Shown here piece by piece: positions 26,781-35,688 of a DNA stretch of 64,000 bases; position 1 is the first letter of the stretch; the number at the start of each line of letters is the position of its first letter. This stretch comes from Vagococcus martis (GTDB lineage Bacteria; Bacillota; Bacilli; Lactobacillales; Vagococcaceae). The notes under the pieces are model-generated. The model was not told the origin of the DNA. It worked only from the letters and a program-made list of their open reading frames with translations, and ran no database searches. The position numbers and the translations under genes were made by a program. The stretch covers positions 744,001 to 808,000 of the forward strand of contig NZ_MVAB01000001.1 in NCBI RefSeq assembly GCF_002026305.1, read 5' to 3'.

Positions 26781-27641
26781 TTAATTTTTATACCATAAAA
26801 AATGACTCACTTTTTCATCGACTTCTTTGTTTTCATGTAAGCCACTATGGTCGGCACCTGTAATGATGACATGCTCCACATTATTTCCATTATTCATTAA
26901 CATCATGTTAACGGACAAGGCACTACTCAACGGGACTACTTTATCACTCAAATCATTTTCAGATAATTTACCAGCAATTAATAACACGTCCACGTCTTTT
27001 GGCATACCATCTAACTCATTTTCATAAAGAATAAAACGCTCACTTCTTTGACTAGGTCCTGTTATTAGTAAATCATCTAAACTTTGACTATCAAACGTAT
27101 CTAAAAACTCATTAAATGGTGAACCTATAGCAACTAATTTATTTACTTTAGGAAGTGTTGTATTTTTACCATCTTGCAATAAATACCTGAATTCACTGAT
27201 ACCACCCATTGAATGACCAACTAGATTGACTGTTTTCACTTGATAGTTTTCTTGGAGAAACACTAAAACGGCTTTTATCCAAGCAGCTTGTTCCCACTCA
27301 TTATTGCGATTGTCTTCAAATAATACTTGAACCATTGGATTATCTTTTGAAAAATGTCCACCCTTCAATGCTTTGTTCTCACTTACAACACCATCTTTTG
27401 ACACAGTTAATACTAATGATTTCTGTGCCACTTCTTGATTAGTAAAACGGGTCAACATGCCACCTAAAGAGTGCTTTCCACCGCCAGCACCATGTAGAAA
27501 TATAGTAGGGACATCAGAGTATGCAACATCTACTTCCTTTTCTTCCGAAGACAAAGGTTTCACTGAATTATTGAGTCGACAACCTGATAATATCAAGATA
27601 AGTATACCCATTAACAAAATAAACTGCTTTGAAATACGCAA
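26781..27641 (-). CDS. DUF915-type alpha/beta-hydrolase lipoprotein
   Basis: The 286-residue protein has a lipoprotein signal (lipobox LSGC, Cys21) and an alpha/beta-hydrolase domain of the DUF915 kind: PTIFLHGAGGGKHSLGG as oxyanion region, nucleophile serine in LVGHSMGG, and a C-terminal ITGADHSGLHEN with the catalytic histidine. It is therefore a surface-anchored lipase or esterase-like enzyme with unknown substrate. Its stop lies only 5 bp from the promoter of the T-box leader. Confidence 0.85.
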   Translation of the reverse strand: MRISKQFILLMGILILILSGCRLNNSVKPLSSEEKEVDVAYSDVPTIFLHGAGGGKHSLGGMLTRFTNQEVAQKSLVLTVSKDGVVSENKALKGGHFSKDNPMVQVLFEDNRNNEWEQAAWIKAVLVFLQENYQVKTVNLVGHSMGGISEFRYLLQDGKNTTLPKVNKLVAIGSPFNEFLDTFDSQSLDDLLITGPSQRSERFILYENELDGMPKDVDVLLIAGKLSENDLSDKVVPLSSALSVNMMLMNNGNNVEHVIITGADHSGLHENKEVDEKVSHFLWYKN

Positions 27642-27670
27642 TAGAAAACCTCCTTAAATGACCTATATTA

Positions 27671-27702
27671 AAAAGAAAAACCGATAAAAATATCGGTTTT
27701 AC
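27671..27702 (-). terminator. Terminator of nusG
   Basis: A 10-bp perfect stem (27700-27691 with 27686-27677) is followed by a T-rich tract on the minus strand. It overlaps the nusG stop codon. Confidence 0.8.
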
Positions 27703-28250
27703 AGTTTATCTACTTGATCAAAGTCCAATTCTGTACTTGTTTCACGACCAAACATGTCAATATTTACTTTTAGTTTTTGTTTTTCTAGATCGATTTCTGT
27801 AATTTCTCCTGTTAATCCAGAGAAAGCACCTTCTGTAATCGTCACTGTTTCGCCTAACTCAACGTCTAAGTCAGTTACACGTTTACTCATACCTAATTTA
27901 CCAAGTATGTGTGTTACCTCTTCTGGTAACAATGGTGCCGGTTTACTTCCTGCTCCGTGTGAGCCGACAAATCCTGTCACTCCCGGTGTATTACGTACAA
28001 TATACCAAGATTCATCTGTCATAATCATTTCAACTAACACATAACCAGGGAACGTTTTTTTTGCTGTAATTTTTTCTTGCCCATTTTTTATTTCTCTTTC
28101 TTCCTCTTCTGGAACAACCACACGAAAAATAAAATCTTCCATTCCCATACTTTGTGCACGAGATTCGATATTTGTCTTTACTTTGTTTTCATATCCTGAA
28201 TATGTATGTAATACGTACCACTGTCTTTCAAACGATTCCACAGAATTCAA
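27699..28250 (-). CDS. nusG: Transcription termination/antitermination factor NusG
   Basis: The 183-residue protein has the NGN domain (RQWYVLHTYSGYENKVKTN at about 9-27, PGYVLVEMIM) and a C-terminal KOW domain (VTITEGAFSGLTGEITEID). It couples RNA polymerase to pausing, Rho or ribosomes. It is the last gene of the conserved rpmG-secE-nusG cluster. A hairpin with a T run stands between secE and nusG. Confidence 0.97.
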   Translation of the reverse strand: MNSVESFERQWYVLHTYSGYENKVKTNIESRAQSMGMEDFIFRVVVPEEEEREIKNGQEKITAKKTFPGYVLVEMIMTDESWYIVRNTPGVTGFVGSHGAGSKPAPLLPEEVTHILGKLGMSKRVTDLDVELGETVTITEGAFSGLTGEITEIDLEKQKLKVNIDMFGRETSTELDFDQVDKL

Positions 28251-28271
28251 CCATCCTTTTCATGATAAAAT

Positions 28272-28298
28272 AAAAAAACCTCAGAGAGCCGAAGTTTT
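28272..28298 (-). terminator. Intergenic hairpin between secE and nusG
   Basis: On the minus strand a short AACTTC/GAGGTT stem with an 8-nt loop is followed by seven T. It may act as a partial terminator that lowers nusG relative to secE, or nusG may have its own promoter. Confidence 0.5.
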
Positions 28299-28345
28299 TC
28301 TTTCAATTAATTGTAACACTCAAATATGCTTTTTTCTAGTAATTT

Positions 28346-28522
28346 CTACAGACCTTTAAGACCTATGTAAGAAATTTTCGCTAATAAAAAGTCAACTGCT
28401 GCAAAGAATAACGCAAATAAAATAGTTGATTGGATGACAGTAATCACATCTTTAACTAATTTTTTACGTGTGGGCCATGTTACAAGTTTCATCTCTTCAA
28501 TAACACTTTTTAAGAATTTCAT
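28346..28522 (-). CDS. secE: Preprotein translocase subunit SecE
   Basis: The 58-residue protein was read directly from the minus strand (ATG 28522, TAG 28348-28346). It starts MKFLKSVIEEMKLVTWPTRK, with the EMKLVTWPTRK motif of SecE, followed by one membrane helix (about 28-50). The single-TM short form is normal for Firmicutes. GGAGACA precedes the ATG. It stabilises the SecYEG channel and lies between rpmG and nusG. Confidence 0.95.
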   Translation of the reverse strand: MKFLKSVIEEMKLVTWPTRKKLVKDVITVIQSTILFALFFAAVDFLLAKISYIGLKGL

Positions 28523-28549
28523 TTTGTCTCCTCCTAAGATAAGTCTTTT

Positions 28550-28702
28550 TTATTTCGTTTCTTTATGTACTGTATGCTTTTTACAATACTTACAGAATTT
28601 CTTCACTTCTAATCGCTCTGTACGTTGTGAATCACTAACTGCTTTTGAGTAATTACGCGAACCACATACGGTACAAGCAAGTGCTGATTTTTTTTGAGCC
28701 AA
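28550..28702 (-). CDS. rpmG: 50S ribosomal protein L33, zinc-binding form
   Basis: The 50-residue protein starts at a TTG (28702) with GGAGG nine bases upstream and reads [18 protein letters not shown], then [17 protein letters not shown]. Two CxxC pairs mark the zinc-binding (C+) type. It sits 27 bp upstream of secE and begins the operon behind a near-consensus promoter. Confidence 0.95.
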   Translation of the reverse strand: MAQKKSALACTVCGSRNYSKAVSDSQRTERLEVKKFCKYCKKHTVHKETK

Positions 28703-28737
28703 GGGTAGAATCCTCCCACTGTATTAATAACTTTTAA

Positions 28738-28766
28738 AGTATAACGTTTATTATAATTTTTGTCAA
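28738..28766 (-). promoter_or_regulatory. Promoter of rpmG-secE-nusG
   Basis: TTGACA (28766-28761) and TATACT (28743-28738) are separated by 17 bp on the minus strand. Confidence 0.85.
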
Positions 28767-28863
28767 ACTTGTTCGTTTACTGAACAGGTTTATTGTTCTT
28801 TTATTTAACCGTTTATTTATGGTATTATTAGGTTGTAATTAAAAATGAAGGGAGCTACATATT

Positions 28864-29508
28864 ATGTTAATTGAATCAGTCTGTATCCCAAAAAGATTAC
28901 TAACAACAGTTAGTGAAACTTGTACGCTAGAAGATGCGTTGAATATCTTAGAAGAGTCTGGTTTCCGTTGCGTCCCTGTACTTGACGAAACAGGAAAATT
29001 CTTTAGAGGAAATATCTATAAAATGCATATATATCGTCACAAATCAAATGGTGGAGATATGAGTTTACCTGTCACACATTTGATTAAAAATGCGACAAAA
29101 TTTATTCATTTGAATTCATCTTTCTTCAAAATCTTTTTTACAATTAAAGAGTTACCATACATCGCTGTTTTAGATGCAAACGATCAATTTTACGGCATTC
29201 TAACACACAGTAGTTTATTAGGTATCTTATCTCAGTCATGGAACGTTAAAGAAGGACGCTTCGCATTAACGATTGCTTCTACTGGTCGCAAAGGTGACTT
29301 GGCAAACATGACAAAAGTTATTTCGAAATACTCTGATATTGCAAGTTGTATCACACTTGATGTTGGTCGTGACGAGTACATCCGTCGTACAATTATCACA
29401 CTACCAGCTGACACTGATAAAGAAACATGTGATTTAATCATCAAAGCACTAGAGAAAAAAGATTTCTTTGTTGCTCAAGTTGAAGATTTACAACAGCCTT
29501 TAAGCTAA
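28864..29508 (+). CDS. cbpA: CBS-ACT protein, probable c-di-AMP-binding CbpA
   Basis: The 214-residue protein has two CBS motifs (about 1-130; RCVPVLDETGKFFRGNI and YIAVLDANDQFYGILTHSSLL) and a C-terminal ACT-like domain (about 137-205). This architecture and length match the CbpA protein of Listeria, which binds cyclic di-AMP. Binding here is inference. AAGGGAG lies upstream of the ATG. A MITE-like repeat begins seven bases after the stop and probably supplies the terminator. Confidence 0.75.
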   Translation: MLIESVCIPKRLLTTVSETCTLEDALNILEESGFRCVPVLDETGKFFRGNIYKMHIYRHKSNGGDMSLPVTHLIKNATKFIHLNSSFFKIFFTIKELPYIAVLDANDQFYGILTHSSLLGILSQSWNVKEGRFALTIASTGRKGDLANMTKVISKYSDIASCITLDVGRDEYIRRTIITLPADTDKETCDLIIKALEKKDFFVAQVEDLQQPLS

Positions 29509-29515
29509 AAAATAA

Positions 29516-29645
29516 GAGGCTGATCCAAAAGTCTTAAAAATAGAAAAATCCCATGAAATCAGCTTATTAAAATACTGACTTCATGGGATTTATATTTTGT
29601 TAGTTTAGTTATTTTCATTTAAAAAGTTACTTTTGGGTCAGCCTC
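29516..29645 (+). repeat. 130-bp MITE-like repeat, copy 1
   Basis: The ends are inverted copies of GAGGCTGAyCCAAAAGT, and the interior has a hairpin built on CCCATGAAATCAG/CTGAcTTCATGGG. A copy in the opposite orientation lies at 37920-38049, with about ten differences by eye over 130 bp and the same length. The tips match the ends of the IS1182-type element (37308, 40706). It sits between two convergent genes, where its hairpin can serve as a terminator. Confidence 0.85.
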
Positions 29646-29651
29646 ATTTTT

Positions 29652-30173
29652 TTATTTAAATTTATCAAAGTGAACGACTTTATTAATCCCATACATGATG
29701 GGCGCTGAAATACTCATAATGATTAATTCACTCAAAAATAGTGAGCCATATGTTGCCCAGAAAAAGTTTGAGCCAATTGATTGATTAGAAATAATACAAA
29801 TCATAATGGCAATTAATATCATACTCACTGAAAAAGCAATCGTATTGATAACCATTCGTGTTTTCTCACTCTTAATCCATCTAGCAGAAAATGCTGTGAT
29901 ACTTAGAGCTAGTAATGTCTGACCTCCACCAAACAAGACATCCATCATGCCTCCTTCAGCAAAGAGTAAATTAAAGGTGACCACCCCTAAAAATATACCC
30001 CATAATAATTTTTTATTAAATACTACAAGATGATTCAGACTCTCTGAAACCCTAAATTGAATTGGTCCTTGAGCGATTGGTGCAACAACGAGTGTTAATA
30101 CAACATAAAGTGCTGCAATTAACCCATTGACAACTAATACGGTTGTCTTTGATCGTGATACTGATTTTTCCAT
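29652..30173 (-). CDS. queT: QueT-family queuosine precursor transporter
   Basis: From the ATG at 30173 (AGGAAGGGAG upstream) the product is 173 residues with about five membrane helices, and contains APIAQGPIQFRVSESLNHL and LLFAEGGMMDVLFGGGQT, typical of the QueT (COG4708) ECF-type substrate component. The longer frame upstream would run through the leader and is rejected. A probable preQ1 aptamer covers the ribosome site, so the gene is likely shut off when preQ1 is abundant. Confidence 0.88.
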   Translation of the reverse strand: MEKSVSRSKTTVLVVNGLIAALYVVLTLVVAPIAQGPIQFRVSESLNHLVVFNKKLLWGIFLGVVTFNLLFAEGGMMDVLFGGGQTLLALSITAFSARWIKSEKTRMVINTIAFSVSMILIAIMICIISNQSIGSNFFWATYGSLFLSELIIMSISAPIMYGINKVVHFDKFK

Positions 30174-30189
30174 TTTTCTTTTCTCCCTT

Positions 30190-30229
30190 CCTAGTTTTGA
30201 TATCGCAGGATGGTATGAACGAACTGCGG
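30190..30229 (-). ncRNA. Probable preQ1-I riboswitch
   Basis: On the minus strand a CGCAG/CTGCG stem closes a loop beginning UUC. It is followed by an A-rich tail CAAAACUAGGA that runs into the ribosome site of queT. Layout and position fit class I preQ1 aptamers, which are the smallest known. The loop is slightly longer than the Bacillus form, so the class is not certain. Confidence 0.6.
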
Positions 30230-30249
30230 TTATAAAACATAACGATATT

Positions 30250-30278
30250 ATCCTACTCTTTGTTGCACAAAATGTCAA
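30250..30278 (-). promoter_or_regulatory. Promoter of queT
   Basis: TTGACA (30278-30273) and TAGGAT (30255-30250) are separated by 17 bp, about 20 bp upstream of the aptamer. Confidence 0.7.
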
Positions 30279-30325
30279 AATTTTCTGTTATGATAGTAAC
30301 ATAACTAACTAAAAGGAAGAAAAAT

Positions 30326-30784
30326 ATGTCACTAATTATCAAAAGAATAAACGCCATTACACCTATACATTTAGTACTTTTGAAAGAAGCAGATCCTGAT
30401 GAGCATATGATTAATTCTTATATTTCTCGTGCTTTTTTGTTCGAATGCCTTTATAATAATAAAATTGTAGGAATTCTTGCGTTGGGAAAAATAAATCAAG
30501 ATTCACTAGAAATTTTAAATATATCTGTTAGCGACACGCATCAAAATAAAGGAATTGGTTCTAGCCTTCTTGATTTTACAGATGTGTTTGCTAAAAAGAA
30601 TCATTATGTCATACTTGAAGTTTGTACAGGTTCTACTAGTATCTGGCAACTTTATTTTTACCAAAAACATGGCTTTCGTATCATCAGTGTGCAGCCTGAC
30701 TACTTTATCACTCATTATAAAAAACCAATATATGAGCACGGTATTCAGTTAAAAGACCGCCTCCGTCTGCAAAAGAAACTGTGA
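30326..30784 (+). CDS. GNAT-family N-acetyltransferase
   Basis: The 152-residue protein has motif A at LEILNISVSDTHQNKGIGSSLLDF (acetyl-CoA loop QNKGIG) and a C-terminal YFYQKHGFRIISVQ segment. AGGAAGA precedes the ATG. It lies 51 bp upstream of the diacylglycerol-kinase-like gene and is probably cotranscribed with it. The substrate is unknown. Confidence 0.88.
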   Translation: MSLIIKRINAITPIHLVLLKEADPDEHMINSYISRAFLFECLYNNKIVGILALGKINQDSLEILNISVSDTHQNKGIGSSLLDFTDVFAKKNHYVILEVCTGSTSIWQLYFYQKHGFRIISVQPDYFITHYKKPIYEHGIQLKDRLRLQKKL

Positions 30785-30835
30785 TTGCATTGCCTTGTTT
30801 CACTAGAACCCGTCAAAATTTTAAGGAGTTGCTCT

Positions 30836-31789
30836 ATGGAAAAATTAGTACTGCATTTATTAGTCAACCAGCATGCTGGATCTGGTAGAGGTGCTAGACA
30901 ATATAAAGAAGTAAAAAAACAACTAACAGAAAAAGAGATTCCTTTTGAGTCCTATCTAACTGAGTACGCAGGACATGAAAAAGAAATTGTTGAGACTTTA
31001 TTACAAACGACGCTTAAACCTTATGTGTCAGGTAAACCGTTTAATCACTTACTTGTTGTATTAGGTGGAGACGGAACACTTCACGAGGTTGTTAATGCCT
31101 TAAAAGAGTATCCAGATATTCCAATAGGGTATTTACCAAGTGGCTCTGGAAATGACTTTGCACGTGGTGTTGGGGTTTCTCGTAAGATTAATCAAGCATT
31201 AGAACAGCTGCTATCAGTCACCCAACCAACCTCAATCAGTTTGATGCAAGCAATAGATGTCGAAACAAACGACACTCGTCTGATACTAAATAACGTTGGC
31301 GTCGGGATTGATGCAAAAATTGTGGCAACAGCGAATCATTCAAAAGCTAAATCTTTACTGAATCAATTAAAACTTGGATCGTTGTCTTATGTAAGTGCAG
31401 CATTATCGTCTATTTTTAAACAACCCTCTTTTCCTTTAATTGTTGAAACAAGCACTGAAAAGAAAGAATTTAAAAAAGCTTTTTTATGCACGACAACAAA
31501 TCACCCCTATTTTGGTGGTGGTGTTGCGATTGATCCCACTGCATCTGCTTATACGGATGATATTCACTTAATCATTGTGGAAAAAATATTTCCCTTATCA
31601 CTTGCGTGGTTAATTATTAAACTATTTTTCAAACAACATTTGACTTCACCCTACCTTCACCGATTTGTCGATTCAGAACTTACTTTAACTTGTCCTATCG
31701 CTCAAGTTGGTCAAGCTGATGGAGAAGAATTAGGAGAGCAAGAGTTTAAACTACGATTTAAAACGACGCACAGACTATTTTGGATGTAG
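30836..31789 (+). CDS. Diacylglycerol/lipid kinase (DagK-like)
   Basis: The start at 30836 follows AAGGAG and gives 317 residues; the longer frame lacks a ribosome site. The DAGK catalytic motifs are clear: LLVNQHAGSGRGARQY, the VVLGGDGTLHEVVNAL loop and LPSGSGNDFARG. These enzymes phosphorylate diacylglycerol or undecaprenol-like lipids and recycle lipid from teichoic acid synthesis. A terminator follows. Confidence 0.88.
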   Translation: MEKLVLHLLVNQHAGSGRGARQYKEVKKQLTEKEIPFESYLTEYAGHEKEIVETLLQTTLKPYVSGKPFNHLLVVLGGDGTLHEVVNALKEYPDIPIGYLPSGSGNDFARGVGVSRKINQALEQLLSVTQPTSISLMQAIDVETNDTRLILNNVGVGIDAKIVATANHSKAKSLLNQLKLGSLSYVSAALSSIFKQPSFPLIVETSTEKKEFKKAFLCTTTNHPYFGGGVAIDPTASAYTDDIHLIIVEKIFPLSLAWLIIKLFFKQHLTSPYLHRFVDSELTLTCPIAQVGQADGEELGEQEFKLRFKTTHRLFWM

Positions 31790-31790
31790 A

Positions 31791-31829
31791 AAAATAAGCC
31801 ATGGAATTCCAACCATCGCTTATTTTTTT
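31791..31829. terminator. Bidirectional terminator
   Basis: A stem of about 12 bp with one mismatch, flanked by A and T tracts, lies between the lipid kinase and the convergent recD2. Confidence 0.8.
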
Positions 31830-34333
31830 GTATTAAAATCATAAGGTGAAACATGTTCCATCCCTATCATTGGATCAATTTTTATAAAATTCTCTAGTGT
31901 CAAAACATATTTCTTAAGCAATGATATCTCTTTCTCCTGTTCAAAAAGAGAGACTTCTTGCACAGTTTCCTTTTTCGGAATGTTAGCTGTTTTTTCTTCT
32001 ACCACATGTTTTAAGTTTTCTTTTACCTCTTCTTCTTTTTCAAGTAGGTAATTTTCTTCTTCAACTTTTTGTTTATCAAGTGAGTCTTCACTTCCCATTA
32101 AACGTTCTGCTAACGTTGTTTGACGTTCCAATGTTTGACTTTCAATCGCTCGAACAAACGCATCAGGTTCACCAAGTAAAATTAAAAAATCACGACTTCG
32201 TGTTACAGCTGTATAGAGTAGTTTTCTTTGTAACATCCGACCATATTGATTCACTAATGGTAAAATAACCATTTGAAACTCACTACCTTGAGCTTTATGA
32301 ATCGAGCAAGCATATGCTAACGTTATTTTCTGCCACTCATTTCGTTTGTAGACAACTTCTGTTTCATCAAATAAAATCGTCATCTCATCGACTTTATCAT
32401 CTGTATCTTTTCCATAAGTAATCCCAACAATTTCACCCATATCACCATTAAACACATTAACTTCTGGACTATTCACTAAATGCAGAACCTTATCACCGAT
32501 TCGATACACTTTATCAAGCCATTTTACTTCTTTTCTCTCACCAGTATCATTATTATTTAATATTTGTTGCATCATGATGTTTAATTGGTCAATGCCCGCT
32601 TTTCCACGATACATCGGAGCTAGAACTTGTACTTCTTGATTAGAAAAACCTTTATTTTTTGCTCTGGAAACCACTTGCTCCACCACTGATTCAATTTGAT
32701 TGACTTGGCATTGAATAAATGATCGGTCTTTTTTATTTTCAGTTAAATCCTTAGGCACCTCACCATTTTTTATATGATGTGCTAATGAGATAATCGACGA
32801 CCCATCATCTTGTCGGTAAATATCGACTAATTCTTTTTTAGGAATCTCTTCTACTCTTAATAAATCAGTCAAAACTTGCCCAGGCCCTACTGATGGCAAC
32901 TGATCTTTATCACCCACAAAAATGACTTGCATGTTATTTGGCACGGATTTGAGTAACGTATTAACTAACCAAGTATCCACCATCGATAACTCATCGACAA
33001 TCAATAAGCCACCTTCTAACTCTCTGGCTTCACCAATCGCTTCTTTTTCTCGACCGGTCAAGCCTAACAAACGATGAATAGTACTAGCCGGTAAACCTGT
33101 CATGTCATTCATTCTTTTAGCCGCTCGTCCAGTTGGCGCCGCTAAAAGAATCGGAAACACTTTTTGTGTATAATCTTCTAAGTTTAACGATAAACCATTT
33201 AATTCAGCATACAAAGAAACCAAGCCATTAATAACGGTGGTCTTTCCTGTTCCTGGACCACCAGTTAAAATAAAAAAGTGCGACATAATCGCTTCTTTTA
33301 AGGCATCTTTCTGACTTTTACCATATTTGATATCAGTTTGTTTTTCTATCATTTCGATGGTTTCATCAATTTCTTTTTTCTTATATGGCAATTTTTTCTT
33401 TTTTTCTAACAATCGTTTGATTGAAGCCGCTGTACCGATCTCAGAAAAATATAATGATTTTTCAAATAATCGTGTTCCCTCTTGAATAATCGCACCTTCT
33501 TCTGATAAAGCAAGAACTTCTTCTGCCACCAGTTCTGGATTAATTTCAACAGGGCGACTACTCTCTAAAACTTGCAGTGATGCTTCTAATAATTGTTTTG
33601 CTTCCATATAGGTATCACCTGCATTTAAACAACCTTGATACAATTCATGAATCAGTGCTGCTCTAATACGTGAGGGAGACGTAGCTGAAATACCTATTCT
33701 CTCAGCTAACATATCCGCCTTTTTAAAGCCAACCCCTTCAATATCTTCAACTAATTGATAAGGATTTTCTTCAATTATTTTTAATGTATCACTTTTATAA
33801 AATTGATAAATAGAAAATGCCAACTGATTACCAAATCCATAACGATTAAGCCCCACGACAATTTGTTCCATCCCATAATTTTCTCTAAGTGACGTTACTA
33901 AAACATCTTTTTTCTTTTGATTTAATCCAGATACTCTATCAAGTAAATCAGGATTTTCTAAAATATCATCAATCGCAGATTCACCTAACAGTTCAACAAT
34001 CGTCTCTGCCGTTTTTTTCCCAATTCCTGGAAATTTGCTACTAGAAAGATAATTAATCAAGCCTTCAGTAGACGTTGGTTTATCTTGCTCATATCGTTCT
34101 ACTTTTAATTGTTCGCCGTATTTTGGATGGTTGACTACCTCACCATAAAAACAATATGGTTCACCTTCTTGTATTTGACCAAATGTCCCAGTGACAACAA
34201 TTTCATCGCCATCATAAGATGTGTTGGTTTCTTTTACTTTAACTAACATGACCTTATAAAAGTTTGTTGCATTTTCAAAAAAGATGGCTTCAACACTTCC
34301 CTTTAAAAAAGACATGTCTTCCAAATTATCCAT
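31820..34333 (-). CDS. recD2: ATP-dependent RecD-like DNA helicase RecD2
   Basis: From the ATG at 34333 (GAGGTG upstream) the product is 837 residues. It has the RecD2-specific N-terminal OB and HhH region (FPGIGKKTAETIVELLGE), Walker A in LTGGPGTGKTTVING, the DEAD-like VDELSMVDTWL, GDKDQLPSVGPG, and the C-terminal helicase motif YACSIHKAQGSEF. It then has a charged tail of about 90 residues. It is a 5'-3' helicase of DNA repair outside any RecBC complex. Confidence 0.95.
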   Translation of the reverse strand: MDNLEDMSFLKGSVEAIFFENATNFYKVMLVKVKETNTSYDGDEIVVTGTFGQIQEGEPYCFYGEVVNHPKYGEQLKVERYEQDKPTSTEGLINYLSSSKFPGIGKKTAETIVELLGESAIDDILENPDLLDRVSGLNQKKKDVLVTSLRENYGMEQIVVGLNRYGFGNQLAFSIYQFYKSDTLKIIEENPYQLVEDIEGVGFKKADMLAERIGISATSPSRIRAALIHELYQGCLNAGDTYMEAKQLLEASLQVLESSRPVEINPELVAEEVLALSEEGAIIQEGTRLFEKSLYFSEIGTAASIKRLLEKKKKLPYKKKEIDETIEMIEKQTDIKYGKSQKDALKEAIMSHFFILTGGPGTGKTTVINGLVSLYAELNGLSLNLEDYTQKVFPILLAAPTGRAAKRMNDMTGLPASTIHRLLGLTGREKEAIGEARELEGGLLIVDELSMVDTWLVNTLLKSVPNNMQVIFVGDKDQLPSVGPGQVLTDLLRVEEIPKKELVDIYRQDDGSSIISLAHHIKNGEVPKDLTENKKDRSFIQCQVNQIESVVEQVVSRAKNKGFSNQEVQVLAPMYRGKAGIDQLNIMMQQILNNNDTGERKEVKWLDKVYRIGDKVLHLVNSPEVNVFNGDMGEIVGITYGKDTDDKVDEMTILFDETEVVYKRNEWQKITLAYACSIHKAQGSEFQMVILPLVNQYGRMLQRKLLYTAVTRSRDFLILLGEPDAFVRAIESQTLERQTTLAERLMGSEDSLDKQKVEEENYLLEKEEEVKENLKHVVEEKTANIPKKETVQEVSLFEQEKEISLLKKYVLTLENFIKIDPMIGMEHVSPYDFNTKK

Positions 34334-34359
34334 TGTTATCACCTCAACATTTCTTTATT

Positions 34360-34986
34360 TTATAGAAAATCTGTGTTATTCCATTCATCTAATGTAAATT
34401 TATCACCATTATAAGATAACACTGTTACACTGTTGTTATCAATCATGCCTTCTACTTCACGTATTCTTTCTATCGGCACTCCTAAGAGGGTACGCATACA
34501 AGCAATCAACATGGCTCCATGTCCCACAAATAATAATGGTCCTTCTTTTGTTTCCTCTATAGCATCCTTTACAACTTTTGTGCTTCTATCTATCATTGAT
34601 TGGTAATCTTCACCATTAAAAGGAGTCGGATCATACTTATCTGGATGATTTCTAAGATAAAACATTTCATCAGGAAAACGCGTTTTTGCTTCTAAAAACT
34701 TTTCACCCTCTAAATCACCAAAACTTAGCTCAACAAAGTCTTCTCTTTCATACATAGGGATTGCTCTATCGAATTGGGAAACAATGCCCTCAGCAGTCTC
34801 TTTGGCACGTTGAATTGGACTAGTATATACCGCTTCAAATGGAATATCTTTTAAAGCTAAGCCACATTTTTTCATATCTTCATAACTTTGCGGTAATAAG
34901 GGAGAATCTTTTACACCTTGTAACCGGTCATCTAAATTCCACTCTGTTTTTCCATGACGGACAAAATATAATTTCAAATCTTTCAC
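34360..34986 (-). CDS. Histidine phosphatase (phosphoglycerate-mutase-like)
   Basis: The 208-residue protein has the catalytic RHG motif at FVRHGKTEWN (residues 8-17), a YTSPIQRAKETA segment and the second histidine in FVGHGAMLIA. It is a member of the cofactor-dependent PGM/phosphatase superfamily, most likely a broad phosphatase rather than the glycolytic enzyme. It lies between trmL (3 bp upstream) and recD2 (26 bp downstream) in one minus-strand run. Confidence 0.9.
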   Translation of the reverse strand: MKDLKLYFVRHGKTEWNLDDRLQGVKDSPLLPQSYEDMKKCGLALKDIPFEAVYTSPIQRAKETAEGIVSQFDRAIPMYEREDFVELSFGDLEGEKFLEAKTRFPDEMFYLRNHPDKYDPTPFNGEDYQSMIDRSTKVVKDAIEETKEGPLLFVGHGAMLIACMRTLLGVPIERIREVEGMIDNNSVTVLSYNGDKFTLDEWNNTDFL

Positions 34987-34988
34987 TC

Positions 34989-35492
34989 CTAACTTAATTT
35001 ATCATTCTCATAAATATGAACTGTTTCTAAATTGGGAAATCCTTGTTGTCTTAATGCTTCATAAACGACCAAAGCAACAGTGTTAGAAAGATTTAGTGAA
35101 CGTACATGTTCATCATTCATCGGAATACGAATGCATTTTTCCTCGTTTTTTCTCATAAAACTTTCAGGTAAACCAGTTGTTTCTTTTCCAAAAATAAAAT
35201 AATGGTCGACTCCATTATCAAAGGACACATCACTATATGTATTTCTAGCAAATTTTGTCACCAAATGCAGTGGAGACTCTCCTATTGATGCTAAAAAGGC
35301 TTCTAAATTTTTATGGTACGTAATATTTACATCATGCCAATAATCAAGACCTGCACGTTTCAAGTGTTTGTCATCAGTTGAAAAACCCAAAGGCTCAATC
35401 AAATGCAACGGTGAATTGGTTGCAGCACATGTTCTAGCTATATTTCCAGTATTTGCTGGTATTTGTGGTTCAAATAATACGATATGATTCAT
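34989..35492 (-). CDS. trmL: tRNA (cytidine/uridine-34 2'-O)-methyltransferase TrmL
   Basis: The 167-residue protein is a minimal SPOUT methyltransferase: N-terminal [25 protein letters not shown], then [13 protein letters not shown] and [27 protein letters not shown] forming the trefoil knot. It methylates the wobble ribose of tRNA-Leu. It heads the trmL-phosphatase-recD2 run and lies downstream of a terminator-ended small RNA. Confidence 0.95.
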   Translation of the reverse strand: MNHIVLFEPQIPANTGNIARTCAATNSPLHLIEPLGFSTDDKHLKRAGLDYWHDVNITYHKNLEAFLASIGESPLHLVTKFARNTYSDVSFDNGVDHYFIFGKETTGLPESFMRKNEEKCIRIPMNDEHVRSLNLSNTVALVVYEALRQQGFPNLETVHIYENDKLS

Positions 35493-35524
35493 TTTTGGGT
35501 CTCTTCTTTCCTATTTTTTTGCAT

Positions 35525-35673
35525 AAAAAAAACGTATCGTCTCGGTGTCAATCCACTGCGAGTCGCTACGTTGGCGGTTTGCCATCTCACCAACTTTTAT
35601 CAGAACAGGAATCTGATAAAAACCGCTGAAAATGACTTGATGTTATTGTAGCACTAACAACTAGAAAAAACAA
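35525..35673 (-). ncRNA. Probable independent small RNA (about 113 nt)
   Basis: On the minus strand an extended -10 (TGCTACAAT, box 35650-35645) lies 17 bp from TTGTTT (35673-35668). The RNA would start near 35637. It contains a GCGGTTT...AAACCGC stem enclosing a TTTATCAGA/TCTGATAAA hairpin, and ends in a 12-position hairpin with two mismatches (about 35580-35533) and eight T (35532-35525). It is GC-richer than its surroundings and shows no reading frame. I do not recognise the family. It could instead be a leader of trmL. Confidence 0.65.
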
Positions 35674-35688
35674 CCTTACTTTTGTAAA

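Noticed and set aside
29652-30278. Longer 208-codon version of queT
   Set aside because: The extra N-terminus would run through the promoter and riboswitch; the ATG at 30173 has a strong ribosome site.
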